From positions 1-64,000 of the forward strand of contig JALBYF010000042.1 in NCBI GenBank assembly GCA_023212725.1: a stretch of 64,000 nt of DNA. Direction: 5' to 3'. Under the pieces are notes generated by a model, which was not told the DNA's origin, did no database searches, and saw nothing but the letters and a program-made list of their open reading frames with translations. Within the stretch, counting starts at the first letter, position 1. Each line of letters opens with the position of its first letter. Positions 41,301 through 50,560 of this stretch are shown here, piece after piece. A program made the position numbers and the translations under genes. The stretch comes from Tranzscheliella williamsii (lineage: Eukaryota; Basidiomycota; Ustilaginomycetes; Ustilaginales; Ustilaginaceae).

Positions 41301-43149
41301 CGGCATTCATGGCCGAGGCATCACGACCGTCAACCGAAGGCTGCAAGAACAGGTGCTGCGCGAGGTCTTCAGCAGCCCAATGTTGAAGGAAGGCGTGAAC
41401 TCACGCTACGGTTCTAGCGCCAAGAGGACTGCACAAAAGAACCGCCGTCGTCTGGCGAGGGCGTGGGAAGAGAGCGAGGAAGGCGAAAGGCTTAGAAATA
41501 GCAGGAAGATGGGGCCTCCGACCGGGGCCCCGGTACTAGCGGGCCTTCTCCGCGATTCACGTATGGCAGATCCTACCAGCAGCGGGAGGATGAGCGTTGC
41601 TAGCGAGTTCACCCCGACGGCAGCATCTTCCCCCGTCATCTATCGAGGACAGGCACGTCATCCCTCGACCCCTCCACGCACGCCTCCGCATAGCCTCAGC
41701 GCTGTGACACCTTCCTCCTCCACTCCCTCAAAACTAGCACTCAATCTGCAGGATACACGCAGAAAAGAGGCATCGAAAAGAGAAGAGGGCCGGGCGGGTA
41801 ACCGCGCGCGTCGAGTTTTGAGCGACGTATCGCTCGCGTTGAAGCCCCAGTTGGCGGGGCTTTCTCACGTAGCGGGTGCTTCGGGACAGAGCACATCAGC
41901 CGCCCTTGCCCCAAAAATGGATGAAGTGACTGCCGGAGTCGACCGACTGAGCGTAAACGAAAAGCTGGAGGATGCTCAAGCGAGCTTCGCACGAGCTGAT
42001 CATGACCCTGTCGGTGTCCAAGGCGAGACTGCTGACAAAGACATCGAACCAGATGCGGTGCAGACACGACAAGAGCAGTTTCTTCTAATGGAGGATCTGA
42101 CAGGCCGGCTCAAATCTCCCTGCGTGCTCGATCTGAAGATGGGGACGCGTCAATATGGTCTAGACGCAACCGATGCCAAGAAGCAGAGCCAGACAAAGAA
42201 GTGTGACAAGACCACATCTCGTTCACACGGCGTCAGAATCTGCGGCATGCAGGTCTACGACTGCGTCTCCAACACCTATATCTTCCAAGACAAGTATTAT
42301 GGCCGCAAGGTGCCGCCGGCCGAATTCCCGCATGCTCTGGGGCGATTCTTCCACGACGGCAACCGGACGCTGATGCACCACATACCCCTGATCTTGCAGA
42401 AGATCTACCACCTAGCTAGGATCGTCTGGCACTTGCGAGGCTACCGGTTCTACGCCAGCAGTCTACTCTTCATCTACGACGGAGACTGCTCCACCCAGCG
42501 CAAGCTCGAGGAAGAATTCGACCAGAGATGTGTGCAAGGTACGGGGGGCATGGTGCCGCCCAGCCAGATGGTTCATGTTTCGGCAGCTGCGGCGGGACCC
42601 GAGGGAGAAGCAGCCGAAGCAGAGGGCGGAAATAGTTACAGCATCGGATCAAGTCCCCTACTTGGGCCCATTGGAGTCAGCGGTTCTGATACCGGGATGC
42701 GGAGGAGACGGCGCAAAGGAGAGATCAACATCCGGATCATCGACTTTGCGCACTGCACGACTGGCCATGACTACGTGCCGCCGACCACTGCGCTGGAGCA
42801 TCAGCCGCACGCTACGGACTTGGAACATCCAGACGAACCTGTGCAGCAGGTACCTGTGGCTCGCTTCCCGCCTAAGCTGGTGGACGGGCCCGACAGCGGC
42901 TACCTCTTCGGACTGAAGAACCTGGCGGCAAGCTTCGAAGACATCTGGCGCACTGAGAGGGAACGCCGACGGAAGCTGCGCGAGCGGCTCAGCCCCGCCC
43001 AGGCAGCAGCCCACGCCGACGCAGTCCAGACCGACGAAGAGGGCAACTTCATCGGCGATCTGGGCGAGCTTAGGGTTGACGGCGGCGAAGTGTTTGACGA
43101 GATCTTCGGCAGCGGCCCCGGCGGGCTCAGCGGCTACGTCTCCACCTGA
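38395..43149 (+). CDS. KCS1: Inositol hexakisphosphate kinase KCS1
   Basis: A 1584-residue single-exon gene; the first in-frame ATG is at 38395. The kinase is split along the chain. Its N-lobe lies near residues 632-690 ([20 protein letters not shown], then [21 protein letters not shown]). The IPK signature PxxxDxKxG (PCVLDLKMG) is near 1242. The C-lobe includes [20 protein letters not shown], a long [15 protein letters not shown] helix, [10 protein letters not shown], and the metal-binding IRIIDFAHC near 1446. The enzyme makes diphosphoinositols (5-PP-InsP5), which signal phosphate status through SPX proteins. About 630 N-terminal and 500 inserted residues are low-complexity and likely disordered. 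It is upstream of, and co-oriented with, the endopolyphosphatase gene. Confidence 0.93.
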   Translation: MADHDKEASSLASSLASSLASSLAPSLASSLTSSAVPVGIASAYSATDSQRASQQADDRPAWIKPLERPSSSAPPPSASGPSLHVSLPPNFPQPVETSFSPPASRHALSTAGSTSPSINQLLSPSMISGLSASSDHAQLSTQLHPTLPRASPPFPSVSAASSSSSGRTPASSSFQIRPSYSLAPRDGSLYNPDAPFSPPETYTFSRKPTIRDSPGTKSAKSTPGRSMTSVQHPSEDLFRAEYRDASRKDLELNLPPAMLSSGRKASVSLHLFKETSSKPSITNPSGRDKLLASQESARIRAESRDKSLSRKPARSATLAPSSHRPRPWPDIERLPEHEHEPGHEHGSAVGADFMTTSLLPPPGPQHSGRPATPSSLLGQSDSQHRRSITDTDTHSATSDPGSPHKRTAGASRQRFGRRSQTLASPENIAADLKSQSYLNAPIEALDPLPIAITQTPLSKRSDGPREQPSGAASNVAPSSSSNFQRHSSVPDSEWNATSWPNKLAMSRRRRSMDHAVQSSSEYEEDALDAFDESDEDTHDAGSLESSFDDYLGEEDAESFDHDAADEDELQMSGSEWDPTAEAANFEDEPYTLDAITEAARSDPPEPSSAKRRSVRNYPSTQPPAVVQLQPFNNQVGGHNSIFQFSKRAVCKPLVGRENEFYEAVEREHPSLLSFIPQYLGVLNVTYRHVEPEDVAPTNRLHRATSDNNVSQNDATTQPSSSSRRAPTSIDPSKPAFSRSQSEFTNAPLRRKVFAGQEDWGTEIPEVSLDLNRHIVPEWLLRRCRIPVNTSATGGARGRTPQDGTPSCSRGSSNTRLQRDALLEEEEDVPNNGGRITAGPQPSSSADRLGDSVSALASFERASRSNLDPGATSSQRPEKASGSRPLTPVWGSNRTLESTRSATQSLDMPGYGVDAEPQRSLKHGSNRNALLAPSSPSYARSSVLDSISMSSRTPSQLSHASQPVLNSHSNGIHGRGITTVNRRLQEQVLREVFSSPMLKEGVNSRYGSSAKRTAQKNRRRLARAWEESEEGERLRNSRKMGPPTGAPVLAGLLRDSRMADPTSSGRMSVASEFTPTAASSPVIYRGQARHPSTPPRTPPHSLSAVTPSSSTPSKLALNLQDTRRKEASKREEGRAGNRARRVLSDVSLALKPQLAGLSHVAGASGQSTSAALAPKMDEVTAGVDRLSVNEKLEDAQASFARADHDPVGVQGETADKDIEPDAVQTRQEQFLLMEDLTGRLKSPCVLDLKMGTRQYGLDATDAKKQSQTKKCDKTTSRSHGVRICGMQVYDCVSNTYIFQDKYYGRKVPPAEFPHALGRFFHDGNRTLMHHIPLILQKIYHLARIVWHLRGYRFYASSLLFIYDGDCSTQRKLEEEFDQRCVQGTGGMVPPSQMVHVSAAAAGPEGEAAEAEGGNSYSIGSSPLLGPIGVSGSDTGMRRRRRKGEINIRIIDFAHCTTGHDYVPPTTALEHQPHATDLEHPDEPVQQVPVARFPPKLVDGPDSGYLFGLKNLAASFEDIWRTERERRRKLRERLSPAQAAAHADAVQTDEEGNFIGDLGELRVDGGEVFDEIFGSGPGGLSGYVST
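38416..38487 (+). repeat. 12-bp coding repeat, six copies (Ala-Ser-Ser-Leu)
   Basis: GCATCCTCGTTG is repeated six times without a break; only the fifth copy differs, by one base (T to C). It starts at codon 8 of KCS1 and encodes ASSL x6 (one APSL), directly after MADHDKE. Being in multiples of three, expansions or losses keep the reading frame. Confidence 0.95.
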
Positions 43150-44031
43150 GCTCACAATCCACCTACCCCGTCACCGTACGCAGCAGCGCGCCAACGCGAC
43201 GATGGGTGGGCGACTGGCAGACTGCGTATGCTGTGCGACCGTCACTCGCATGGTAACCGCTGCGGCTGCTGCTGTGGCGGACAGGCGGACCTGTAGACCG
43301 TACTGCTTGCGAGCCGCAGCTGCGGTTGCGGTAGCATGTGCATGACGGAGAATCATGTGTGGGAAAGGGCCTAAGCACACGCACAGATTCTACTCAAGGT
43401 TGGGAGTTAAGGGTCCCAACGTCGTTCTACTCTCTCTCGTGCGGATGGACACTCTGAGATTAACGCAATTGATCGTCGGAGACCATCGCGCGTGTGCTTA
43501 TATATGTACTACGTATCATTATTGTTACATGTGTTGCCGTGCTGTACCGTGTGCTATGAATGGCGGGCCGTCTTATTGGTGAGTAAGCGGTGAAGCGTGG
43601 TCGCGAATAACGTGCGGGACGGTTGTCTTAACAGCCGTTGTATCTGTGACTACTCTCCTGTATGGCCGGGTTGACCTGGGCTGGATTGTGATTGATTCAC
43701 GTTGGCTTCTCCACCGTGGAACGTGTTGTCTTCTGTTGTTTGCGAGTCTGGGCCGCGGGCCAAGTTTGGACGGCTCAGGGTTTAGGTTTTTTCCCAGGCT
43801 GCCGTTTCAAGCTCCATCGGGCGTGGCCACACGATACGCTACTATCCAAGCTACATCCGTGATCCTCGAGTGGATCCGTGATCATCGAGCGGGCGCACGC
43901 ACTGAAGAGCGCCTAGAGTCCCTTGCAGCTATATACGATCGGCAGTCGGCACCAGCGCCCAGGATGAGTGTGTAGGGACGTGGCACTCTTGGCGTACGGC
44001 TCCCTTGGCTACCTGTCCTTGCTCTGCTCTT
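43150..44031. other. KCS1-PPN1 intergenic region
   Basis: No gene is supported. A short imperfect direct repeat (TCCGTGATC...CGAGTGGATCCGTGATC) is seen near 43855-43890. The region leads into the 18-bp repeat array at 44032 and must hold the KCS1 3' end and the PPN1 promoter. Confidence 0.45.
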
Positions 44032-44193
44032 GGACGTCGCTCTGCTTTTGGACGTCGCTCTGCTTTTGGACGTCGCTCTGCTTTTGGACGTCGCTCTGCT
44101 TTTGGACGTCGCTCTGCTTTTGGACGTCGCTCTGCTTTTGGACGTCGCTCTGCTTTTGGACGTCGCTCTGCTTTTGGACGTCGCTCTGCTTTT
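44032..44193. repeat. 18-bp perfect tandem array, nine copies, before PPN1
   Basis: GGACGTCGCTCTGCTTTT occurs nine times with no differences from 44032 to 44193, followed by a partial unit and preceded by a diverged copy (GCTCTGCTCTT). It ends 18 bp before the PPN1 ATG, so it lies in the 5' leader or core promoter. All three forward frames and at least one reverse frame are open across the array. Each unit contains GACGTC, an ATF/CREB-like half-palindrome. Confidence 0.97.
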
Positions 44194-44211
44194 GGACGAG
44201 GTATCTTTGAT

Positions 44212-46527
44212 ATGCGCCTTTATTTGAGCGCAAGCTTGGCGGCGGGCTCGAGGCTTGCAGTGCTACTGCTGGGCATTGCAGGGACAGCCAGTGCGGCCCA
44301 GGTCGTCTTTCAGCCTGCGGACGATCAAAGCGGATCCTCCACCTCCGCTTCGGTGGATGCTGCTGTAACCGCTGCCCTCTTGTCGAGGCCACCTCATGGC
44401 CGGTTCCTCCACATCACGGACCTGCATCCCGATACCTACTACAAGCACGGTGCGGCCGTGCGCGGCGCATGCCACCACAACAAGCCGAAGAAGAAGGAGC
44501 CCAGCGGGAAAGAGCGCGCCGGATGGTGGGGTGCCGGTATTAGCGTCTGCGACTCGCCGCCCCGGCTCATCGAGTCCTCGCTGCGGTGGGTCTCGCAAAA
44601 TTGGCTCGCCAAGCCCGCACAGCTCGCGCAGGGTAACCACACAGCCGCCGCAGCCGCCGCGCGCGGCCTCGGCATCGACTTCATCATCTGGACCGGCGAC
44701 TCGGCCCGCCACGACAGCGACAGCAGGCTCCCCCGGACCAGCTCCGAGATCTACCACCTGAACCGCTGGACGCTCAAGCAGATAGAGACCGCTTTCCCCG
44801 GCGTCCCCATCGTCCCCACCGTCGGTAACAACGACATCTTCCCGCACAACATCCTCTTCCCCGGGCCCAGCTCGGTGACCAAAGAGTTCCTCCAGATCTG
44901 GCAGGACCACATCCCCGAGTACGAGTTCCACACCTTCGAACAAGGAGGATACTTTGTCAAGGAGCTGCTCCCGAACAGGCTTGCAGCAATGAGCCTCAAC
45001 ACGCTCTACTTCTACGATGCCAACAAGGCCGTCGACGGGTGCGCGAAGAGCAGGAGCAGACGGCACGGCGGCCGCGATCAGGTGGATCCGGGAACGGCGC
45101 AGCTTGACTGGCTCGAGGTGCAGCTCGGCGCGTTCCGCGCGCGCGGCATGCAGGTCCATCTGCTCGGGCACGTCCCTCCGACGGCGGGCAACTACTTTCC
45201 TAGATGCTACAAGCGATACACCGATATCGCGCTCCGGTACCAGGACACAATCGTCGCGCAGCACTTCGGACACATGAACAACGACGCCTTCTTCATCCAG
45301 GAGGACCAGGAGGCCGTCTATGGCACGGCGGAAGACGCACCAGAAGTCGACGACGCCGCATCCACCCCAGACTGGCAGCCGCCCGACCACCACGACAAGG
45401 CGGCGATCCGCAGCCGAGAAAAGGGCCTGCCCGCCGACCTGAGAAAAGACTTCTCGACACTGCCCGGCAAGGGCCGCACCAATGAAGACTACTACTCGGT
45501 CTTCTACATCGCCCCCAGCATCGTCCCGACCTACTACCCCTCCATCCGGATGTGGACCTACAACGTCTCCGAAGCCGGGCGCTATGTCGGCACCAACACT
45601 TCCATCCGTTCAAGTGCATCCCGTTCGCAAGACGAAGAGAACGGGGAGGAGAGCGAAGGCGGGGAAGATGCAGACGACGACAATGATACAGACGATGAGG
45701 AGGACGGGGAGGATACAGACGGTGAGGAGGACGGGGAGGACACAGACGATGAGGAGGATGGGGAAGGTGAAGACGATCAACGTAGAATCGATGCGGATGT
45801 GCCGCTGGTCACCGTGTCGAGACATCACAACCGGCCACCGCCGCCAAGGGGTCACAACGGAAGGAAACACAGGAAGCACAAGAAGAAGAAGAGGAGAAAG
45901 CGTCCGCTGCCCAGACACGCATCGCCCGACTCGCCGTCGCGCACAAATACCTATCTGAGCCTGCTGGGCTACAGCCAGTGGGTGATGGACATTGACCAAC
46001 AGAACAAGGAGATAGAAAAAATCTTACATCCTCATCTGCAGTTCGAAGCCAAAAGCGAGAGCAAGAAGGGGGGCAGGAAAACGCTCAACGAGCGTCGTAA
46101 AGAGGCCGAGCGGATGTCGGCCGACTATCGCCTGGAATACGCCACGTACGAACCACACACTCTCTGGCAAGAGTTCTTGGACGGCCAAGCGGCTTCGCTC
46201 GTCGCGGGGCCGCTGCCGGTGCCCAAACACCTACTGCAGAAAGAGCTCCAGCGCGCCGGCCTCTCACATCCCTTCGTCGCCGACACGGACGAAACTGAGC
46301 CCGCGGCCGTGCACGAACGCAGAGGCGCAGGCGGACAGCTGGCAGACGCAACCAACCTGTTGAAAAGGAAGAAGCTTGCCAAACAGCTCCGCAAGTTCAC
46401 CGACTATGCGCTGCCCTCGGTCACCGTAGAGACAATGATGGATCTGGGCCGCAGGCTGATGGTCGACAAAAAGCTATGGAAGCGCTTCAAGAGGCGGATC
46501 TATTCCGAAAGCCCTGTGGCTGTGTAA
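44212..46527 (+). CDS. PPN1: Endopolyphosphatase PPN1
   Basis: 771 residues; start at the ATG at 44212, because the open frame upstream runs through the 18-bp array and has no ATG. The N-terminus (MRLYLSASLAAGSRLAVLLL then GIAGTASAA) is a signal or anchor segment, as in yeast Ppn1, a vacuolar type II membrane enzyme. Metallophosphatase motifs are in order: HITDLHPDTYYKHG near 65-78, DFIIWTGDSARHDSD near 157-171, TVGNNDIFPHN near 203-213, VHLLGHVPPTAGNY near 318, and AQHFGHMNNDAF near 349. It cleaves long inorganic polyphosphate internally. An acidic Asp/Glu tract (near 480-525) followed by a Lys/Arg tract (KKKKRRKRP) is inserted before the C-terminal conserved part. It is convergent with the OB-fold-like gene. 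Confidence 0.92.
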   Translation: MRLYLSASLAAGSRLAVLLLGIAGTASAAQVVFQPADDQSGSSTSASVDAAVTAALLSRPPHGRFLHITDLHPDTYYKHGAAVRGACHHNKPKKKEPSGKERAGWWGAGISVCDSPPRLIESSLRWVSQNWLAKPAQLAQGNHTAAAAAARGLGIDFIIWTGDSARHDSDSRLPRTSSEIYHLNRWTLKQIETAFPGVPIVPTVGNNDIFPHNILFPGPSSVTKEFLQIWQDHIPEYEFHTFEQGGYFVKELLPNRLAAMSLNTLYFYDANKAVDGCAKSRSRRHGGRDQVDPGTAQLDWLEVQLGAFRARGMQVHLLGHVPPTAGNYFPRCYKRYTDIALRYQDTIVAQHFGHMNNDAFFIQEDQEAVYGTAEDAPEVDDAASTPDWQPPDHHDKAAIRSREKGLPADLRKDFSTLPGKGRTNEDYYSVFYIAPSIVPTYYPSIRMWTYNVSEAGRYVGTNTSIRSSASRSQDEENGEESEGGEDADDDNDTDDEEDGEDTDGEEDGEDTDDEEDGEGEDDQRRIDADVPLVTVSRHHNRPPPPRGHNGRKHRKHKKKKRRKRPLPRHASPDSPSRTNTYLSLLGYSQWVMDIDQQNKEIEKILHPHLQFEAKSESKKGGRKTLNERRKEAERMSADYRLEYATYEPHTLWQEFLDGQAASLVAGPLPVPKHLLQKELQRAGLSHPFVADTDETEPAAVHERRGAGGQLADATNLLKRKKLAKQLRKFTDYALPSVTVETMMDLGRRLMVDKKLWKRFKRRIYSESPVAV

Positions 46528-46682
46528 TGCCTGATATATACCTGCTGCCACCACCTCCCAAGCATACAGCATCGGCTTAGAATTGCACACAGAACCCACT
46601 GTCGAATAATGTCTGCGGTGCAGTAGGCTGTGAATGGCGAGGGGGAGATAGAGCGGAGGTGGAGACGGCTAGCGACGCTTGA

Positions 46683-47384
46683 TCAGAGCTGACGCTGTTT
46701 TCCTTTGCCGCGGCTGTTGGCGTCGCGGTTAGCGTCGCTGTGGGCGATGTGCTTGGCAGTCGTGGTGGTGCTGCGCTGTCGATGGTGCGCATCCTTTGTT
46801 GCTTGGGCGCGCTGGGCGGCTTCGGCATACTCGTTCCATTCGTGGCGGGAGCGGAGCCGAGCGGTGCGGGTCCAGAGGGCGAGGTCGAAGGCGGGGTCGA
46901 GTTCCTTGCACAGCAATGCTTCGAGGACGAAGAATCTGTTGGGCAGGCTTGCGATGTGGTGTGCGTCGGTGCGGTGGAGCACGGAGCTGTGTATGCGCGG
47001 CTCGTGCAGGTCGTTGGGCGGCGGGCGCGATGCAAAGTCGAGGCAGACGGGCCGCTCCCTTCTGGTGATGTACCCGATGAGCATGAGCTTGGCCTTGAGT
47101 TGCGGGGGAACCAGGTTGGTCGCTATGCGCGCCGTGTGCTGCTCGCGGTAGTCCCTCCAGCCGCCTGCCCGCCCGGCGTGGAAGCCCGGCGCGCGCTCGT
47201 CCACACCCACGCACAGCGCCAGGTCGACCAGCAGCGACGCGCCCCCGTCACTCACCACCACCATCGTCCCCACCACCCCATCCACCGCCGTCACAAACCC
47301 AGCCACCCGCACCTTCCGCCCCTCGTCGCGCGCCAGCTCCACATCGCAGAGCGGGAGGATACACGCAGCCTCGGTCGTCGACAT
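46683..47384 (-). CDS. Small OB-fold-like orphan
   Basis: 233 residues from the ATG at 47384; the frame upstream starts at a TTG. The N-terminal half alternates hydrophobic strands in an OB-like way (KVRVAGFVTAVD, then TMVVVSDGGASLLVDLALCVG, later KLMLIGYITR near 101-110). The C-terminal third is Ala/Arg/His-rich and ends in a basic tail (RGKGKQRQL). OB-folds of this size occur in telomere-capping (CST: Ten1, Stn1) and RPA-like proteins, but I cannot assign it. A further exon upstream is possible: GGCTGCAG just before the ATG could be an acceptor. It is convergent with PPN1 and divergent from the sugar transporter. Confidence 0.5.
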   Translation of the reverse strand: MSTTEAACILPLCDVELARDEGRKVRVAGFVTAVDGVVGTMVVVSDGGASLLVDLALCVGVDERAPGFHAGRAGGWRDYREQHTARIATNLVPPQLKAKLMLIGYITRRERPVCLDFASRPPPNDLHEPRIHSSVLHRTDAHHIASLPNRFFVLEALLCKELDPAFDLALWTRTARLRSRHEWNEYAEAAQRAQATKDAHHRQRSTTTTAKHIAHSDANRDANSRGKGKQRQL

Positions 47385-47782
47385 CCCGCCCCTGCAGCCA
47401 AGCCGCAACGTCCACGACCTTCACCTCCAATGCACCCGTTGCGCCCGTAATGCCCGCTACATGGCGCTCCTGCCCCAAAACAGAAGCGTCCGCTGCCTAT
47501 ACAATGTGCTGCCGCGTCGGAAGGGTGCTGAACGGTCGCTTGCAAGAAAGGAGCGCTGAGTTGTAGTCCTGCAAGTTGCGTCGGCGCGTCTCGAGCGAGC
47601 ATGCGATATGGCTTCTAAGCGTCCAAATTCTTTTGTCGGATTGACCGCGCCAACGCAGCGAGCTTGCGGTCTTCTGCCTTTCTTCCAGTGCATTCATTAC
47701 CGTCACAACTGCTGTCTGCGTCCCGTTCGGCACATTGCACTGCGCTGGCGCCCACAGCGTTCCGTCTCGGTGAGCCACCGAT
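47385..47782. other. Divergent intergenic region
   Basis: A 398-bp start-to-start interval between the OB-fold-like gene (minus) and the UDP-GlcNAc transporter gene (plus). No other gene is visible; possible upstream exons of the minus-strand gene cannot be excluded. Confidence 0.4.
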
Positions 47783-49141
47783 ATGTTCGGCTCAGCACCG
47801 TCACATCGGCGGAGGAACACGCCGAAGAGCGGCTCCACCGACGATGGGCACATTGCCAGCAACCACAGTCTTAGTGATCGCGCCGCGAGGCTTGGGGCCG
47901 ACGCGGATGGTCCGACGCAGGAGCGCTCTTCCTTTGGCACAAAGCAGGCGATTATCGCAACCACCGCCTCGGAATGGGTGCTGATCCTTTCGCTCATCTT
48001 TGGCGGCTGCTGCTCGAATGCCTATACGCTGGAGCTGGCGACTCGACAGCTGCCGTCGTCGGGGACGCTCATTACTTTTGCCCAGTTTTTCGCCACCACC
48101 CTCTCCGTCCTGCCGCACTTTGTCACCTTCGCCGGCCCGGTACCAACGCTCAAGGAGCGCAAGGTGCCCCTGTACAGATGGCTCGTCCAGGTGGTCTTTT
48201 ACTTCTCCACCAGCCTGTTGAACAACATGGCCTTTGCCTGCGACGTGCCAATGCCGGTCCACATTGTGTTCAGATCGGGAGGGCTGGTCATCAACATGAT
48301 CCTCGGCTGGTGGGTCCAGGGAATACACTACACCAAGCTTCAGGTCCTTTCCGTCCTCCTCGTCACCGCCGGTGTCACCTCCTCCACCCTCTACTCCTCC
48401 CATCTCGCCCACGCGCTTTCCCCTGCGTCGCCGCCTGACGCCAGTGTCCCGGCGCCGGAATCGACGCCCTCCAACTACCTCACTGGTGTATTCTACCTCT
48501 TCTCGGCGCTGGTCTTGACCGGATTCATGGGTCTATGGCAGGAGCGGACATTTCGGTCGTACGGCAATCAACACTGGAGGGAAAGCCTCTTCTACTCGCA
48601 TCTGCTGTCGCTGCCTATGTTCGCTGTCCGCACGCGCACCTTGTTGGCGGACGTCCGCGATGCCAATGCGACGCCGGCCTGGTGGTTCGGCTATGGACCG
48701 CCGCCGTCAAAATCTGCCCTCGACCAGCCGGGCCTCTTTGGTGGCTTGCTGCCCGGGCTGCTGCGAAAGCACCAGGCGGGAACAGGCCGCGGCATCTTTG
48801 ACGTCTCGGTTTTCCTGCCCGCGTTGCTGCGACAAGCACTGCCGCCGCGCAGCTGGGGCGTCTGGATTCCGAGTTTCTACCCGCCCCTGCTGCTCAACGT
48901 CGCCACCCAGCTGCTCTGCATCAACGGCGTCAACCGGCTCACCTCCAAGGTCAACTCGCTCTCCGTCACCCTCGTCCTCGTCGTCCGCAAGGCCGTCAGC
49001 CTTATCATCTCGGTCGTGCTCGTCTCTGGCGCCTCCGGCAGCCTCGGCCTCTGGATCGGTGCCGCCGCTGTCCTCCTCGGGACTGTCGGTTACTCCATCG
49101 CCAGTCCTCCCCGCGCCTCCTCTCAGCGCAAGGCCGCCTAA
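47783..49141 (+). CDS. YEA4: UDP-N-acetylglucosamine transporter (YEA4/SLC35B4-like)
   Basis: 452 residues in a single exon. About ten hydrophobic segments are visible. UAA-family signatures are CCSNAYTLELATRQLPSSGT near residue 73, DVPMPVHIVFRSGGLVINMI near 155, and a C-terminal NGVNRLTSKVNSLSVTLVL with VVRKAVSLIIS, which fit the yeast Yea4 and human SLC35B4 branch. It should import UDP-GlcNAc (and possibly UDP-xylose) into the ER/Golgi in exchange for UMP, feeding chitin or glycan synthesis. The cytosolic N-terminus of about 60 residues is polar. Two loop regions are longer than usual (near 215-240 and 290-345). Start ATG at 47783 is the first in frame. Confidence 0.88.
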   Translation: MFGSAPSHRRRNTPKSGSTDDGHIASNHSLSDRAARLGADADGPTQERSSFGTKQAIIATTASEWVLILSLIFGGCCSNAYTLELATRQLPSSGTLITFAQFFATTLSVLPHFVTFAGPVPTLKERKVPLYRWLVQVVFYFSTSLLNNMAFACDVPMPVHIVFRSGGLVINMILGWWVQGIHYTKLQVLSVLLVTAGVTSSTLYSSHLAHALSPASPPDASVPAPESTPSNYLTGVFYLFSALVLTGFMGLWQERTFRSYGNQHWRESLFYSHLLSLPMFAVRTRTLLADVRDANATPAWWFGYGPPPSKSALDQPGLFGGLLPGLLRKHQAGTGRGIFDVSVFLPALLRQALPPRSWGVWIPSFYPPLLLNVATQLLCINGVNRLTSKVNSLSVTLVLVVRKAVSLIISVVLVSGASGSLGLWIGAAAVLLGTVGYSIASPPRASSQRKAA

Positions 49142-49348
49142 GACAGCACCACCATTCACGATCGCAAAGCTCTCACGCAACGCGCCACACTCGTACACAA
49201 CCGTGGTCGTCCACACGGACCCTTGCGGATCAGCACAGCGCGAGTAACTATGCAGCTCCTAACTACCATATTGTGGCTCTTCCTGAAAATGTAATAGTAC
49301 TATAGAACATAGGGGGGAACGGACAGTATATCCAATATCGTGTTTCGA

Positions 49349-49861
49349 TTAGAGGACCAGGACGCCGGCGATGGCGCTTCCCAGGAGGACGGTCAGCGTG
49401 CCGGCGATGGCGTTGAGGGGGAGGTTGGCGCCGAGCGGAGCGGCGGCGTTGCTGTTGCTGCTGGGGCTGGCGGAGGAGGCGGCGCTCGCGGCGCCGCCGG
49501 TCGCCGAGCTGAACGCACCGCCTGCTCCACTGGTTGCAGTGCTTGCCGCGCCGGCCGCGCCGCTCGTCGCCGTGCTGAACGCGCCGGCGGCGCCGCTGGT
49601 TGCCGAGCTGAATGCGCCGGCGGCGTCGCTGGTTGCCGTGCCAAACGCACCCGCGGCGCCGCTGGTCACGTCGCCAAAGATCGACGACGCGTCCGCGATC
49701 ACGCCGCTCAGACCTAAACAGAGCCGTGTACGGCGTCAGCATCACATTCCACTCCCCTGTACACACCAACCATGATGCTTACCATCCTGCGCTTGCACGC
49801 TCGCGACCAGCATCGTCACCACGACCACCTGCGCGAAAATAATGCTCTTGGTGAATTGCAT
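49349..49861 (-). CDS. Small Ala/Ser/Gly-rich GPI-anchor-type surface protein
   Basis: Two exons, 49861-49783 and 49713-49349, with a 69-bp intron (GTAAGC...TTTAG, phase 1), encode 147 residues. A signal peptide (MQFTKSIIFAQVVVVTMLVA, cleaved near SVQAQ) is followed by about nine copies of a degenerate 10-11-residue unit (SGAAGAFSTAT-like). A C-terminal hydrophobic tail (TLTVLLGSAIAGVLVL) preceded by small residues fits a GPI-anchor signal. There is no Cys and no enzyme domain, so it is probably a cell-wall or cell-surface protein. It is convergent with the transporter; a TATA-like element lies about 90 bp before the ATG. Confidence 0.75.
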
Positions 49862-50560
49862 GCTGTCTTTGATTTTGAAGTGGGTACAGAAATGGGGACA
49901 GAAAGATTATGGGATGCGCGGCCAAGAGGAGGACCGAAGAATCCGTGCTATATAAGTCGACTGCGCCCGAATGCCAAGCGTGCTGCCGATCTGCCCGGTC
50001 CGAAGCGGCACAAGAGCAGCAGCCGCGCCACAGAGCTGTGTTGTCACACTGCAGGACCGGAGGCAGTGCAATGCCCATAGCAGAAAAGTCAGAACCGCCG
50101 CGGCTGCTGAAAGTCGGTGCTGCTCTTTCTCCACATCGCCACACCTCGCTCACCCCGGTCCTAGATGTTACGGTGCAAGTGCATCTCAGGTCGCAACAGC
50201 CCTAGGCTCTGCTGCCGACCCTCCACCTCTACCTCCCCGCTTCCCGCTTCCCGCTTCCCGATCCGAAGCGGCTTCGCTCGCCACCGGCCGTGGCCCGCCC
50301 GACCTTACCTATGGCCAGTCCCGGTCGCTGCTGCAGCCCAAGTCAGCTTCGCTGATGGCGTCGGCTCGGTCGACAGGCATGGCTACTAGATGATCCCCGC
50401 AGGTATTCCCCAATCTGAGGCGCGGTGTCACATCATGACGTCACTCGCCCGGTGCAGTCACAATCCACTGCAGGCCGCATCAGCTGACTGAGGTCTACCA
50501 GCTAAAGTCTAACAGAGGGGTGATATTGTGATTCATTCACGTTTTCCAGTTAGGCGAGCG
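49862..50560. other. Intergenic region of 0.7 kb
   Basis: Promoter of the GPI-type gene at the left and 3' end of SHY1 at the right, both on the minus strand. Short overlapping open frames on both strands lack family signal. A CCCGCTTCCCGCTTCCCG triplet-like direct repeat lies near 50239-50258. Confidence 0.4.
49948..49956 (-). promoter_or_regulatory. TATA-like element of the GPI-type gene
   Basis: CTTATATAG on the minus strand lies about 90 bp upstream of the ATG at 49861. Match and spacing only. Confidence 0.42.

Noticed and set aside
43855..43890. Short direct repeat with GATCC
   Set aside because: Too short and single to be an element; no terminal inverted repeats or target duplication.
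44005..44211. N-terminal extension of PPN1 through the 18-bp array
   Set aside because: No ATG exists upstream in this frame, and the signal segment begins at the ATG at 44212; the extension is kept only as a hypothesis in the findings.
46740..47450. 236-codon open frame opposite the OB-fold-like gene
   Set aside because: The minus-strand frame has the more protein-like strand pattern; the plus frame is low-complexity.
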